Source of the DNA: Endothia cerciana
Lineage: Eukaryota > Ascomycota > Sordariomycetes > Diaporthales > Cryphonectriaceae
DNA length: 64,000 bases
Direction of reading: 5' to 3'
NCBI GenBank assembly: GCA_026119935.1
Contig: JALRMH010000002.1
Span: 1-64,000 of the forward strand
Positions 31,620 to 42,459 of the stretch are shown piece after piece. The notes under the pieces are model-generated. The model had not been told where the DNA came from. It saw only the letters and a program-made list of their open reading frames with translations, and ran no database searches. Position numbers and translations under genes: made by a program. Each line of letters begins with the position of its first letter. Positions within the stretch are counted from its first letter, which is position 1.

Positions 31620-32470
31620 AGTGACTTCTTATAGGCTGGTCGCTTGTACAGAGATTTTATTCACATACCAAATCGAGGCTGCCATACACTTCGCAAGACA
31701 GACGACGCGACATGATACTAAAATCACTAAATAACACTTTAATGGCGCGAGTAAGCAAGTTCCCGAGCATGAGAATGGAAGAAATAGTGTTGAGAATTTA
31801 ACCTGTCTAAACAAAGGAGATTCAGAATGGTGATTTGGGCCTCACAGTCTAGCTTCTTTATTCTTCCAATATTAACGTTATGAGGGCACGTATCTCACCA
31901 CGATCTTAGATTTTTTTTTTTTTTTTTCATAGATGGATATTTGAACCCTTCTACCATAGCATTGTTGGGAGACCTATATTAAACGGATCCCGCTATTTTC
32001 CATCTCACTTGTGCTTCATGTGCAGCAATATTTATGGTATATAGCGGGCCTTCTAGAAAAAAGATCAAAATTAGAAAGAAAAAAAATTAACTAAATAAAT
32101 AAAGCTCATTACATTATCGAAGATTGGTTTCGCCAGGTAATTTAGCTCTAGGTTAGGGTTTACAAGCGTTATTCCCCATTATAGGACAAGAAACAACAGA
32201 AAGGTAGAGCTAGAAAATTGAAGAATGAAATATATATTAGATTTATTTACGGGATCTAAAGGTAGCTGGGCAAGGTATAGCAGCTATTAGGTACTTGGGA
32301 TGTGATATATATTAGATTTATGTAGCAAATATAAAGGTACCTGGGTACGGTACTACAGCATTTCGGTACTTAGTGGGTAAGTAGTTCCACCCAACCTTAT
32401 CGCCTTAACCCAAATTCACACCACCAAACGTCGACAATACACAAAACTCAAAACACAATCACCCACCATT
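31620..32470. other. AT-rich block
   Basis: About 850 bp of clearly AT-rich sequence with many TA, TTT and AAA steps and no long open frame, in contrast to its GC-rich surroundings. A 16-nt T run lies near 31912-31927. It ends in the promoter of the gene at 32556. Confidence 0.75.
32231..32378. repeat. 75-bp tandem duplication in AT-rich block
   Basis: Two adjacent copies with a 75-bp period start at tatatattagatttat (32231 and 32306) and share ctaaaggta, ctggg, ggtac and the final ggtactt. About one fifth of positions differ between the copies. Confidence 0.8.
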
Positions 32471-32555
32471 GCTCACGCCACGTCGACACTGGATGCAGCT
32501 GCAAGCATATCATATCACAGCACCCCACAGCTACCATCTCTACAGATTACCAAAG

Positions 32556-33838
32556 ATGGCATCTCCTCTCCATCTCGACTGCACTACACCCTCCTCGGCC
32601 TCCTCCACAGCTGTGGACCCTTCTGATTATGGGGATTCTGCTGATGCTGGTGCTAGTGCTAGTGCTTATGGTGATCATGACAACGACGACACTACCGCCA
32701 TTTTCGACATGGTGGATAGCATGTATGGTGGCAATGCGCAGCATGTTTTGGAAGCCATCATCGACCTCGGCACTGTTGCTAGAGCCTACATGAATTCTTC
32801 TGAATACCACCTCTCGCCAGCCCACCCTGGCCAAGCCCAGGGCTTTCTCGACACCCAAGATAACAGGTTCAGGTATGCAATGCAACTCCTGATCAGGTGG
32901 AGAACAAGGAAGGGCTGACATATAATAACATGTATAGCTATGACTACGAGGAACAGCACCTCGCTGTCAAGATGCCCTCTCGAGCCTACGAACAGCCGCA
33001 CCTATGGATTTCTACCAAGATTGCCGAGAGCCGCAGCCGCCTTCTCCAGACATCGACCTCGACCACAAACGCTATCGATACCAGCACTGCCGTTCTGAAG
33101 GGACATGTTAGGGGTCTGGAACAGCTCGGCGCCACCAGGTTCAACCTCACTCGCAGCCTGCGTAGGGAGCCTGACAGCTGCTGGGTGTTCAAGGACGACC
33201 TGCTCCCCACCGTAGTCATCCTCTCGGCCCGGGTGCAGATCTGGGCCAGCGCCGTCGAGGAGGTCGAGGAGTGGCTCCTGGCCCCGTGGAAGGACGGCAG
33301 ACAGGGCATCGTGCGCACGGCCGTCGTCATCAAGGGCCCCTCTACGGAAGATCTGAAGAAGGGTTTCTACGAGACCCGCCTGGGCATGTGGCACGTTGTC
33401 GTGCGTGAAGGCGAGGGTGGTGGCAATATAGGGTACGTCAAGATTGAAAAGTTCTTTGATCAGGTACGTTACTTTAGTCCCTCCTTTGCTGCTCCCTTAG
33501 ACCTGCTCGCTGATACCCTGACATGGGAACATGGATAGATCCTTCGAGACGCCGAGGGCCGCTCCTGTGTAACGGCTGACGACGTCGCCCGGCTTAGCTG
33601 GCGCGACTTGCTCCGTGCCTGCCCGCGAGACGACGCGGAGCGCCACCTGGCCGACGTGCTCGAGGGCCAGCCGCCCATCGAGATCCCGCTTGCGGAGCTG
33701 CTGCATGGCATTGCCACTACCGAGGAGGCCGAGGCCAGGGAGGCGGATGGCCATGTCGCACTTGATATGGCCCCAGATGGCATCGAGTTCGGGCCCAACC
33801 ACGCGCCTCGAGGCGAGGACACAGCCATGCAAGGATAG
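32556..33838 (+). CDS. protein of unknown function, 380 aa
   Basis: Three exons, 32556-32872, 32938-33463 and 33539-33838. The introns are 65 nt (GTATGC...GTATAG, branch GCTGAC) and 75 nt (GTACGT...GGATAG, branch CTGAC), with exact phase closure. The start is the ATG in caaagATGGC; an in-frame ATG at 32469 is less favoured because it would prepend an untypical leader. The N-terminal 90 residues are Ser/Asp-rich. The middle reads like a compact globular domain (NAIDTSTAVLKGHVRGLEQL, DDLLPTVVILSARVQIWASA, FYETRLGMWHVVVREGEGG). The C-terminus is helical and acidic with no targeting signal seen. I do not recognise the family. Confidence 0.65.
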
Positions 33839-34992
33839 AACGCACGGTACAATGGCATGCCATTACGTAGAATGGAATGGCATGGATGGATGAAATGGAA
33901 TGGGATTATAAGTGAGGCGTTCGTTGGTATTCGGAAAGTGGCTCTTTGGATTTAGCTGCTGAGCGGACGGCAGCCGAAGTGCGAAAGTAATGCAGAAGAT
34001 GACGGGACAAGACAGGACAAAGTCATAGGAACAGCGCGTAGAATGGAGTAGAACTAGGACTTTTCAGCAAAACTCCAAGTGACAGTAGCGGCGGCGGAGC
34101 ACAAGGCAAGTTGACCAACCCAGGCGAGGTCAAATGCTGTGACCTAGAGAGAAGTACCGAGGACGGGTGTTGAAGTACTGCAGTAGAACAGGGTTTAAAG
34201 ACAAAGGACACCAAGGTTATCAGATGACGCCGGCAGCCTAGAAGGAAGAGTTGATGGGAAAGTACATGGCTATGACATAGCTTTCTTCCCGTGTAGTAGA
34301 CTTCGATCAGGTTGAAAAAATATGCCGTTGCACTCACTTGTGGATTCCCTGATCTGTGCCCCGACGTTGAGGCACTGAGATCCCACCTCGAGGGCTTGCA
34401 TTCTAGCAAAGCAGACCAGGTCCAGTCAGCAAGAGAGACGCAGACAGTACCCGACAAGACCAGCAAAGCAGTGAAAGAAAGGAGAACATGGAGGGAGATG
34501 AGCTAAGCATGCAACCGGCCATGTCATTAGGAACTCGAGGTCTTGTTGAACTCTGCACCCTGCATGGCAGTAACTTTGTATGGGGGCCCAGTGGCGAATA
34601 TGTACAATACGCTGCAGCTGATGATGGAGGTGAGTGACCCTTGTGTGCATAAATAGTCCCCAGATGGACAGGCAGTCCCCTGAAGGACTGGCAGGACCCT
34701 GGGGGGGGTTGGAAGGAACCTAGAGGACTAGCAAGACTAAGAGTCCTCCAGAGGATTGAAAGTTAACATGAAGGCTGAGAGTCAATGTTAGAACTGAGAG
34801 TTGATGTTGAAGAATCCGGGGTATGCTTACCTAAGAAAGCCAGGTGCCCTGGTCTGTACTGCAAGGATACTGCTATGCAGGTGGGGGATCTGGGGGATCT
34901 CACCGTCCGCCCCCCCCCACAACCACCACCAAATATTCCTGTGACGCCTAAATCTCAGGCCCTCACCTTTGCCTCGACAACCCACGCCGACC
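33839..34992. other. intergenic, no gene seen
   Basis: It contains no domain-bearing frame. Short imperfect repeats of ggact/aggaact type occur near 34665-34760, and a C run near 34910-34918 precedes the next gene. It must include the promoter of the dehydratase gene at 34993. Confidence 0.55.
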
Positions 34993-36661
34993 ATGTCGAG
35001 CTTTCTATCCCGCGCAGTTTCCGACCCCCGCATACATCTAGCCGCCACAGCCGTGATCTCAGGAGGCATCGTGGCGGCCGGGATCCTGAGCTATCAGCGC
35101 CTGTCGCACGAGAAGCGCGTGTCAAGGCTGAAGGAGTCGATACCAGACCCGAGCGATGACAGACCTCCACAGAAGGTCAGTACAAGCAACCCATACCCGC
35201 ATATCTCGGCCTCTTCCTGCACGGAGAAGCGCTGATCACTAACAGCAACTCCTTTCTCCCTAAAAGCTCACGAGCCTCGGCACCATCCCCGTCCCCGACA
35301 AGGAAGACATCCGTACCGAAGCGCTCGCACGGCGCGCTCAGGCCGGCGACTTCGACGACGAGCTGATCCTCGAGCAGCTCGCCCGCAACCGCGTTTTCCT
35401 CACCCCCGAGGGCCTCGAGAAGCTCCGCAGCTCGTTTGTGGTCGTGGTCGGCTGCGGCGGCGTGGGCAGCCACGCGACGGCGGCCTTCTCGCGGTCCGGC
35501 GTGTCGAGGATACGGCTCATCGACTTTGACCAGGTCACTCTGAGCAGCCTGAACAGACACGCGGTTGCGACGCTGGCAGATGTCGGGCTGCCTAAGGTCC
35601 AGTGCCTGCAGAGGCGGCTGAGGGCGATCGCGCCGTGGGTGCGGTTCGACCTGAGGCTGGAGAAGTTTGACCGGCAGAGCTCCGAGGGGTTGTTGGGCCC
35701 GTGGGCCGAGGACGGGCGGAAGCCGGATTACGTGGTCGACGCGATTGATAATATCGAGACCAAGACGGCGCTGTTGAAGTACTGCCATGACCACCAGATA
35801 CCGGTGATATCGGCGATGGGAGCTGGGTGCAAGAGTGACCCGACGAGGATCATCGTGGGCGACATCAGCAGCACCACAGACGACCCGTTGTCGAGGGCGA
35901 CCAGGAGGAACTTGAAGCTCCAGGGGGTGACGCACGGCATCCCGGCGGTGTACTCAACGGAGAGGGCGGCGGATGGCAAGGCACAACTGCTGCCGCTGGC
36001 GGAAGAGGAGTTCAAGAAGGGCTCTGTGGGTGACCTAGGCCCACTTCCCGACTTTCGTGTGCGGATATTGCCAGTCCTGGGCACCATGCCAGCCATTTTT
36101 GGCCTCACCGTTGCCAACCACGTCATACTCCAGATCACAGGCAAGGCTCTCAGACCCCTCTCACGTGTTGCCTTTTCTGACCCCACCCCAGGTTACCCTA
36201 CGGACTACATCGAATCCAAGGGATCCGGCAAGCTCTATGACTCCGTGTTCTCGATAATCCAGGCCAACGAAGAGAGGCTGGTGCGGTCTGAACCCGGAGC
36301 TCCAGCAGACATCGCGGCCGGCCTCCGAATACCCCTGACCGTTGGCGAAGTGGCCTTCCTGGTCGAGGAGATGTATCGTGGCCGTAGCGCGATCAGCGGT
36401 CTGCCAACGAGGCTGCATCTCATCAGGTGGAGGAGGCCGCAGGGGAGCATCTTGGAGATGATCGGGGGGGGCACAGAGCTGCAGAAGTCTACAATGCTGA
36501 GGATGAGCGATCTGGTATGCATGACGAAAGAGGAGCACAGAAACCATGAGAAGCAAGTGCTGAAGGGCGACAAGACCCCTGAGGATCTGTATGATGCTGA
36601 GACGATCGAGAAGGTGGAGGCCAGGATAGCAGAGATCAGGGGGTACGAGCAGTACAGGTGA
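34993..36661 (+). CDS. TCD: tRNA threonylcarbamoyladenosine dehydratase (TcdA/Tcd1 type)
   Basis: Two exons, 34993-35175 and 35267-36661 (donor GTCAGT, acceptor AAAAG), 525 aa. Residues 9-30 form one membrane segment (LAATAVISGGIVAAGILSY), as expected for the mitochondrial outer-membrane fungal enzymes. The E1/ThiF fold follows: VVVGCGGVGSHATAAFSRSG for ATP binding, RLIDFDQVTLSSLNRHAV, then VDAIDNIETK and an IPVISAMGAGCKSDPTRI segment. The enzyme uses ATP to convert t6A37 of ANN-decoding tRNAs to the cyclic ct6A form. Yeast has two paralogues (Tcd1, Tcd2) and I cannot tell which this corresponds to, so the symbol is generic. Length fits the fungal enzymes, which carry a longer C-terminus than bacterial TcdA. 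Confidence 0.92.
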
Positions 36662-37693
36662 TAAAAACTTGACGAGTCGGTCAACATTCAACAACATATT
36701 CACTAGCAATATGTGTGGGGATATCTCTGTGTTCGTGGTAGACTGGTTGTAAGTGACAGGTACCTACCTGCCTGCCTCTCTGGGACCTCTTTGTTCCGTC
36801 TGCCATCCTGCCTCCCTGCCGGGAGAGCTGAGAGAGCTGTCAGAAATCAGTTTCCTGCCAGACAGAGAAACCTCGTCAAACCAGCCACCTCGCATGCTGA
36901 TACCGCCACAGTGATGTGTCCAGGTCGGTGAATGATATGGGGACTTGGAATGGCCAGGGCTTCGGTAGATACAACATGATGGGCAGAGGAGCGTGGGGCC
37001 TCGGTCCAATATCCATCTTTTCTATCTGCCAGGCCCACCTCACACTCTTGAGCAGTTAAACCTTCAATCTCAGATGCAGCTAGGGACAGAACCAACCCGC
37101 CGCCCTCCCCCCCCCCCCTAAAACAATATTTCTTTCTCCAAGGCTGTGGTGTTGTGTTGTCCGAATCGGGCAGCTTGCAAACGGAGACCGTTGGGGTCAC
37201 TCCCTGTCGAAAGCTCGACCACCAACACACGCGACCTGGGAGTTGTTGCCCTACACAACCTTGGAAGTCAGGCAGCCCACAGTGTATTTGATCATCTGGA
37301 CAGGCTCGTCTTGTCTTCGCCTGGCACAAAATTCCACTTCTCCCTCCTCCAAACCCCCCCCATCGCCGTCTGGTCCTTTCCCTTTCCAACGCCGTTTTGA
37401 CCAGCTGCCCATACAGCTCCAGCTTTCGGGGAGGGTCAAGTATTGTTTCTTGACATCCTCTTTACCATTCATCATCTCATCATTAGCACCAGCGCCACCA
37501 ATACATACCCTGTACCTGAGAGGCAGTATGTAAACAAGCGGCCCATTCAAACTTTTTCATCCCTACTACCCCCTCTCCAGTGCTCCCCAAGCTGACCAAC
37601 GCACGCCAGTTCAGGCAATCAGTGTGTGCCATCCTCAACGATCCATTAACCCAACCATCAGTCCGACGTCGTGACACACGACGAAACATCATT
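36662..37693. promoter_or_regulatory. intergenic between two plus-strand genes
   Basis: About 1 kb holds the 3' end of the dehydratase gene and the promoter and leader of the cyclase gene. A C run near 37109-37118 and CT-rich stretches near 37338-37390 are the only features. The open frame continuing upstream of 37694 lacks an ATG. Confidence 0.5.
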
Positions 37694-39130
37694 ATGGGCT
37701 CTCCTGCAAGTAACAATGACATGGTTGTCATCAGCGCGGCCGACGACGAGAACAATGGCCAAACCTTGCGCATAGTCACCACGCTTTCCGCCATGACTAC
37801 CACCCCAGTGAAAGTCGACAAGATTCGGTCTCTCAAGAAGAACCGAGGTAGGCCATCACCCCTGTCGTGTCAGCTTTGGGAAATGCCTAGTGCTTTCGCT
37901 GATAGCTGTCCAGGAATGACACCAGCTCTCGTCGCCATCGTCAAGTGGCTCGCTGGAGTCACCGACGCAGATACCGAGGGTAACGAGCCCGGCAGCGAGG
38001 TCCTGACATTCCGACCCAAGCGCCTCCTCACGGCCAAGCTCCTCAAGAAGGAGATCAAGATCAACCCCGGCTCCATGACAGCCAGCTCCGTCCTGTCCTT
38101 TCAGACCATCCTCCCACTGCTCCTGTTCGTTGGTGGTGACACGAAGAGCACGACCCCCATCGAGCTGATCATTGACGGAGCGACCAACTGCTTCGGGGCC
38201 CCGAGCTATGAATACCTCGACCAGATCTTCCTTCCCGCCCTCGAGAAATACTTCGGGATCGAGATTACCGGCCAGCTGCTCCGACGCGGATGGGGCCAGA
38301 TGACCCCGGACCCCAAGACAGTGCAGAAGGGAAAGATCAAGCTCAAGTTCCACCCCCTCCAGTGGGGTGCGACCCTTCAGCCGCGCCGCGAGGCGAAGCT
38401 GTGTGACGACGAAGAGGGGGACCCGCTGGCGCCGCAGGGCGGCGTGGATGTGGGCCTCGGCTCTAGGTTCCTCGACATGAGCATCGAGAACGTGGCGGCG
38501 ACGGTTGTGACGTCGGTGGAGTTTCACGGACCTCTGCAGGAAGCCCTGACGGAAGACCTCGAGAACAGGTTCCCCGGTGCTGAGCTGGCTTTCAAGTTCG
38601 AGGACAGCGGCCACATCGATCGGTTCTACGTCTTACTCGTCGCCAAGTCCAAATACTGCCAGTGGGGCCGCGACTTCATCATGTCCAGACGTCTGAAGGA
38701 AGCCCACGTCGGCTCGACGTGCAGGGAGGTTGCGGGCCAGGTCGCCAAGGATCTCGAGGAGGAGGTTAATGGCCAGGTGGGAGACTGTCCGATCGACTCG
38801 TACCTCCAGGACCAGCTCGTCATCTTCCAGTGCCTGGCGGAGGGCAGGACGTGCTTCCCCCGCAACCGGAAGGATCAGTCGACAGAGTTCACCTTCAAGA
38901 ACCTCCATCCCGACTTCCCGGTCCAGGAGGACTCGGTCAAGAAGCTGCTGGCTAAGAGCGCAGCCTCCAACGACACGAAGCACACCCACCTGGCCAGGTA
39001 CGCGGCGAAGATGATGCTCCCGGAGGCCAAGTTCTACAACGAGGGCAAGGTGTGTGTGGGAGCAGCGCACAAGGCGGAGGTGGGACCCAGGACGGGACAC
39101 AAGAAGCGGTGCTGGAGTTCGAAACAGTGA
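37694..39130 (+). CDS. divergent RNA 3'-terminal phosphate cyclase family protein
   Basis: Two exons, 37694-37847 and 37914-39130 (donor GTAGGC, branch GCTGAT, acceptor TCCAG), 456 aa. The 66-nt intron is a multiple of three with no stop, but removing it restores LKKNRGMTPALVAIVKWLAG, matching the family. The RTC fold is clear: LRIVTTLSAMTTTPVKVDKI, EVLTFRPKRLL, ILPLLLFVGG, ELIIDGATNCFGAPSYEYL, FLPALEKYFGI, then VDVGLGSRF and IDSYLQDQLVIFQCLA. The N-terminal EGGGQ of true cyclases is reduced to NNGQ. A candidate nucleotide-accepting His lies in TKHTHLARYAAKMM, after a roughly 40-residue insertion. True RtcA converts RNA 3'-phosphate to 2',3'-cyclic phosphate via an adenylylated His. With the Gly motif changed, activity here is uncertain, and an Rcl1-like non-catalytic role is possible. 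Confidence 0.82.
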   Translation: MGSPASNNDMVVISAADDENNGQTLRIVTTLSAMTTTPVKVDKIRSLKKNRGRPSPLSCQLWEMPSAFADSCPGMTPALVAIVKWLAGVTDADTEGNEPGSEVLTFRPKRLLTAKLLKKEIKINPGSMTASSVLSFQTILPLLLFVGGDTKSTTPIELIIDGATNCFGAPSYEYLDQIFLPALEKYFGIEITGQLLRRGWGQMTPDPKTVQKGKIKLKFHPLQWGATLQPRREAKLCDDEEGDPLAPQGGVDVGLGSRFLDMSIENVAATVVTSVEFHGPLQEALTEDLENRFPGAELAFKFEDSGHIDRFYVLLVAKSKYCQWGRDFIMSRRLKEAHVGSTCREVAGQVAKDLEEEVNGQVGDCPIDSYLQDQLVIFQCLAEGRTCFPRNRKDQSTEFTFKNLHPDFPVQEDSVKKLLAKSAASNDTKHTHLARYAAKMMLPEAKFYNEGKVCVGAAHKAEVGPRTGHKKRCWSSKQ

Positions 39131-39154
39131 TTACATTCATATTGCTACGCATCA

Positions 39155-39590
39155 GTGCACTCTCACCAGTGCACTTTTACCAGTGCGCTTTCGCCAGTGC
39201 ACTTTTGCCAAAAAGGACAGAAGCAAGGATTCATCAGTGCACTGTCACCAGTGCACTGTCGCCAGTGCGCTTTCACCAGTGCAATTTTATCAAAAAGGGC
39301 AGAAGCAAGGATTCATCAGTGCACATTCACCAAAAAGGACAGAAGCAAGGATTCATCAGTGCACTTTCACCAAAAAGGACAGAAGCAAGGTTTCATCAGT
39401 GCACTTTCACCAAAAAGGACAGAAGCAAGGATTCATCAGTGCACTTTCACCAAAAAGGACAGAAGCAAGGTTTCATCAGTGCGCTCACACCAGTGCACTT
39501 TCATCAAAAAGGACAGAAGCAAGGTTTCATTAGTGCACTTTCGTCATTGCACTTTCACCAGTGTGCTTTCATCAAAATGGCAGAAGCAAG
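39155..39590. repeat. 40-nt minisatellite with GTGCAC cores
   Basis: Starting 25 bases after the cyclase stop codon, short units of gtgcactttcacca type (39155-39290) grade into about seven copies of a 40-nt unit like attcatcagtgcactttcac plus caaaaaggacagaagcaagg. The copies are nearly identical. The open frames across it are a by-product of the repeat length. Confidence 0.92.
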
Positions 39591-42459
39591 GGGCAGAGGA
39601 AGGGCAAGGGGGATGTCATGGATTGGGCAGTGGATTTGCTTCTCAGCATCAAGGTCTTGATTTGCCATGCTAGGGGAGGGCTACTGGCCCTCATAGTAGG
39701 CCATAAGTAGATGCAATGTTTTCCTCCGCTTCCTTGATCCACATGTCTGTAGTATCTTCCAGTGCCTCTACCTTGAATGGCCGCTCGTCTCCACGGGTTG
39801 CACCTCTCCTGCCCCATCTTAGTGCTGCTCGTATCCGGCACCGCATCAGCATCCATAAGCTGTGAAATGCGGCGACAAAAACCAGTGACGAGAGAGATGG
39901 GGTATCGGGACCTCACATGATATCTGACAGGAAGCTAGACAGATGGCGAGGAGCTGGATCCTACTTGATATCATTATGGCTGGTGGCCGACTTGTTCTGG
40001 TGGTTTGATGGGGGTTTTTTTTTTTGGGGGGGGGGGGTAATGGGGGCGGGAGCGGGGGTACTGGGGCATGGTCTTTCCAGCGGGGTGTTGCAAGTATTCA
40101 GGACCATATCATCAAGGAAACCCGAGGAGGGGAGAGGGGTTCTGTCCTGGTAAGAATGCTGTGTCGGGACAGAAGGAAGTGAATGAAGGGACACCCGACA
40201 GGACCGACGCCCAAGTCTGCCAATACAGGGCCTCGCTGAACAAGCCAGGAGGGGTGCTCGGATGGTCACCCTGCTTGCCTTTTGCATAGCTTTAGCGATC
40301 CACGAGACCTCATTGACCACACTGACCGACCAACCCCGACCTGGCGCTTCCAGTGAGAACTCAGACCCCACCTCCCCCCACCTTTTTGGTTTCTTCTACG
40401 GTGGCCTCACCAAGTGCAGGTCTGGAATCGAGAATACGAATGTGTCGCCAGCGCAGGACAACCCCGACCCAAAAGTTCTCAGGAATCTACTCCTACTAAC
40501 AAGAGAGAGACAAAACCCCCTTTCGGAGCGATGGCGACGTAGCAGATGGCCTGTGCCCAACCCCCCATCCCAACCCCAGTCCTTGTCCTCCTGGCCGTTG
40601 CCCGTGCCTGGGAAAACCTGTGTGCTACAGTGACAAGTGCAGGGGAGCAGTGGAGCCATGGAGGCTCCTCCCAGCAGAGGGCAGAAGTGGGTAGACGAGA
40701 GGAGCGGTGCAGAACCCCTATTTTCTATACTAGCAGTGTTCAAAGGGCAACCTCGGTGGCCAGATCCGGTGCAGAACCGCTACGGAACGAGCATTACCAT
40801 ACAGAGAGGCCTGTAACATGGCACGACACGTAACTGAAGATGGGATGAGAAGAATGTCGACAGCCCGACCGAGTGAGTACGTGCTGCCCCACATGACGTG
40901 ACCCGGTCAGCCCGAATGCTAAATCTCAAGACCCCCCTCCACCGTCCACCCTGTGGGGGGGGGGGGGCGCTCCATCGAGTTTGCGATCTGGCCCACTTTA
41001 TAACCTCAGATCCTTCTGGCCGGGCCGGGCCGCCGTCAGGTGCGTGTGGCGCGTCAGGCCAAAGGAGAAACCTGATCCTGAGTCCCCTGTCAGGTACGTA
41101 CCCCAACCCCCCCCCCCCCCCCAAAGAAAAAAAAGACTTGGTGGTTAATTTTTACGTGCTGCTCACGAGGACGACGCGGCATTCCCATCCCTCCCGTCGG
41201 GACGCCTGCTTCGACCCCAGTCTTCGTACGCGCCCCAGTCTATCACCATCAACGGTTTTCAGTAAGTAGGACCCGCCTCTTTCGAGACGGATGAAGCTTC
41301 CCCACCCAGGAAGCGAAAGTGGCTCATCAGTATCGGATTGCCATCAAGTCATGTCGATTCGCGCGATGGCTGACAGGCAGGGCCAGCGCCCAGACAGCGA
41401 GCCTCGGCCACGGTCATCAGTCGGACGAGCCAAGCAGCGCCTGGTTACGGAGACCATCTGGATCACCCGCATGGGGCCCCGCTCTATCGTCACCTTGCGG
41501 TCACTCACCGGCACCTTTGTTCGGCAGACAGACGTGGCTCACAAAGTATGCATCTCCTGACAAGACCGACACCAGGCCGGAGCCATCACGTCCCGCCTTA
41601 ATGTGCACGACCGGCCAGCAAACGGGCCGGCGACGGCGGGGCTCCTTGTGCGGATTCGCGAGCAGGGCTTGGCGATCTCCTTGCCATCCCCCAAGCCAGT
41701 CTTCTGGTGACTAGTCCCGAGCACGTTCAGCAGGCTGCAGGGACCCCGTTGTCTCGGGGCATGCCCTGAGTCACTGATGCTCTCTGGTTGCTTTGGCGGT
41801 ACCGTTGGCTTGGCACAGGCTCGGCTGATGGTCGCATCCTCGAACCGGCTCTGCCCGGATTTTGGCGGACCGAGACGAACGAACGCCTCGGAGATCTCAA
41901 CCCACACAGCCAGACGTGAGCCCAAACGGTCCCCGAGCTGATAGCGCTGGTGTCGCCCGGAGGGTTCCACATGCGGTGTTGGGAGAAGATGATAAAGCGC
42001 AGGCCGAGGATATGAGCCCAAGCCAGTGGCCCTGCAGAGGCCAAGAGGAATGGGGGGCTTGGCTCGGGTTGTCAGCGTTCGGCGAGTTCGGTCCCCTGGA
42101 CTCATTGAGGCCCTACAACATCTCGGGGCTGGCATTACTGACTACGTGAACACCGTCGCCCTGACACCGTAGCGTGAGTGGGAAACCGCACGGGACTTCT
42201 GGCAAGTCCCTGTCATGCAAATGAGACTATGTTAAGATGTGAAGCCCGACACCCCTGACCTGGAAGTGAGCATCTGACTGTCGATCATGTGAGACGCTGA
42301 TAGTTGACGAATATCCATAGCCCACAATGCTCTGGACGCTTCACGACATCCTGATTGCGTTGCAGCCCCGCCTTTGCTGGAGTGTATTAGATGCATCATG
42401 AGCTAGCCCTTAAGTAAACCATCCGGGTGGGCACGCCGTCGTGAACTGAAAATGCAACC
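39591..42459. other. 2.9-kb region without a recognised gene
   Basis: No domain-bearing frame was found. It has a T/G run near 40016-40037, a G run near 40957-40969 and a C run near 41108-41122. The genes on either side converge on this gap, so no promoter is needed here. Confidence 0.55.

Noticed and set aside
32148..32163. Interstitial telomere-like ggttagggttt
   Set aside because: Only about one and a half TTAGGG units; expected by chance in AT-rich DNA.
39155..39590. CRISPR-like array
   Set aside because: Units are contiguous with no unique spacers and this is eukaryotic DNA; it is a minisatellite.
39052..39673. Overlapping frames of 160-200 codons in the minisatellite
   Set aside because: The 40-nt repeat lacks stops in several frames, so the frames are a by-product; it follows the cyclase stop codon.
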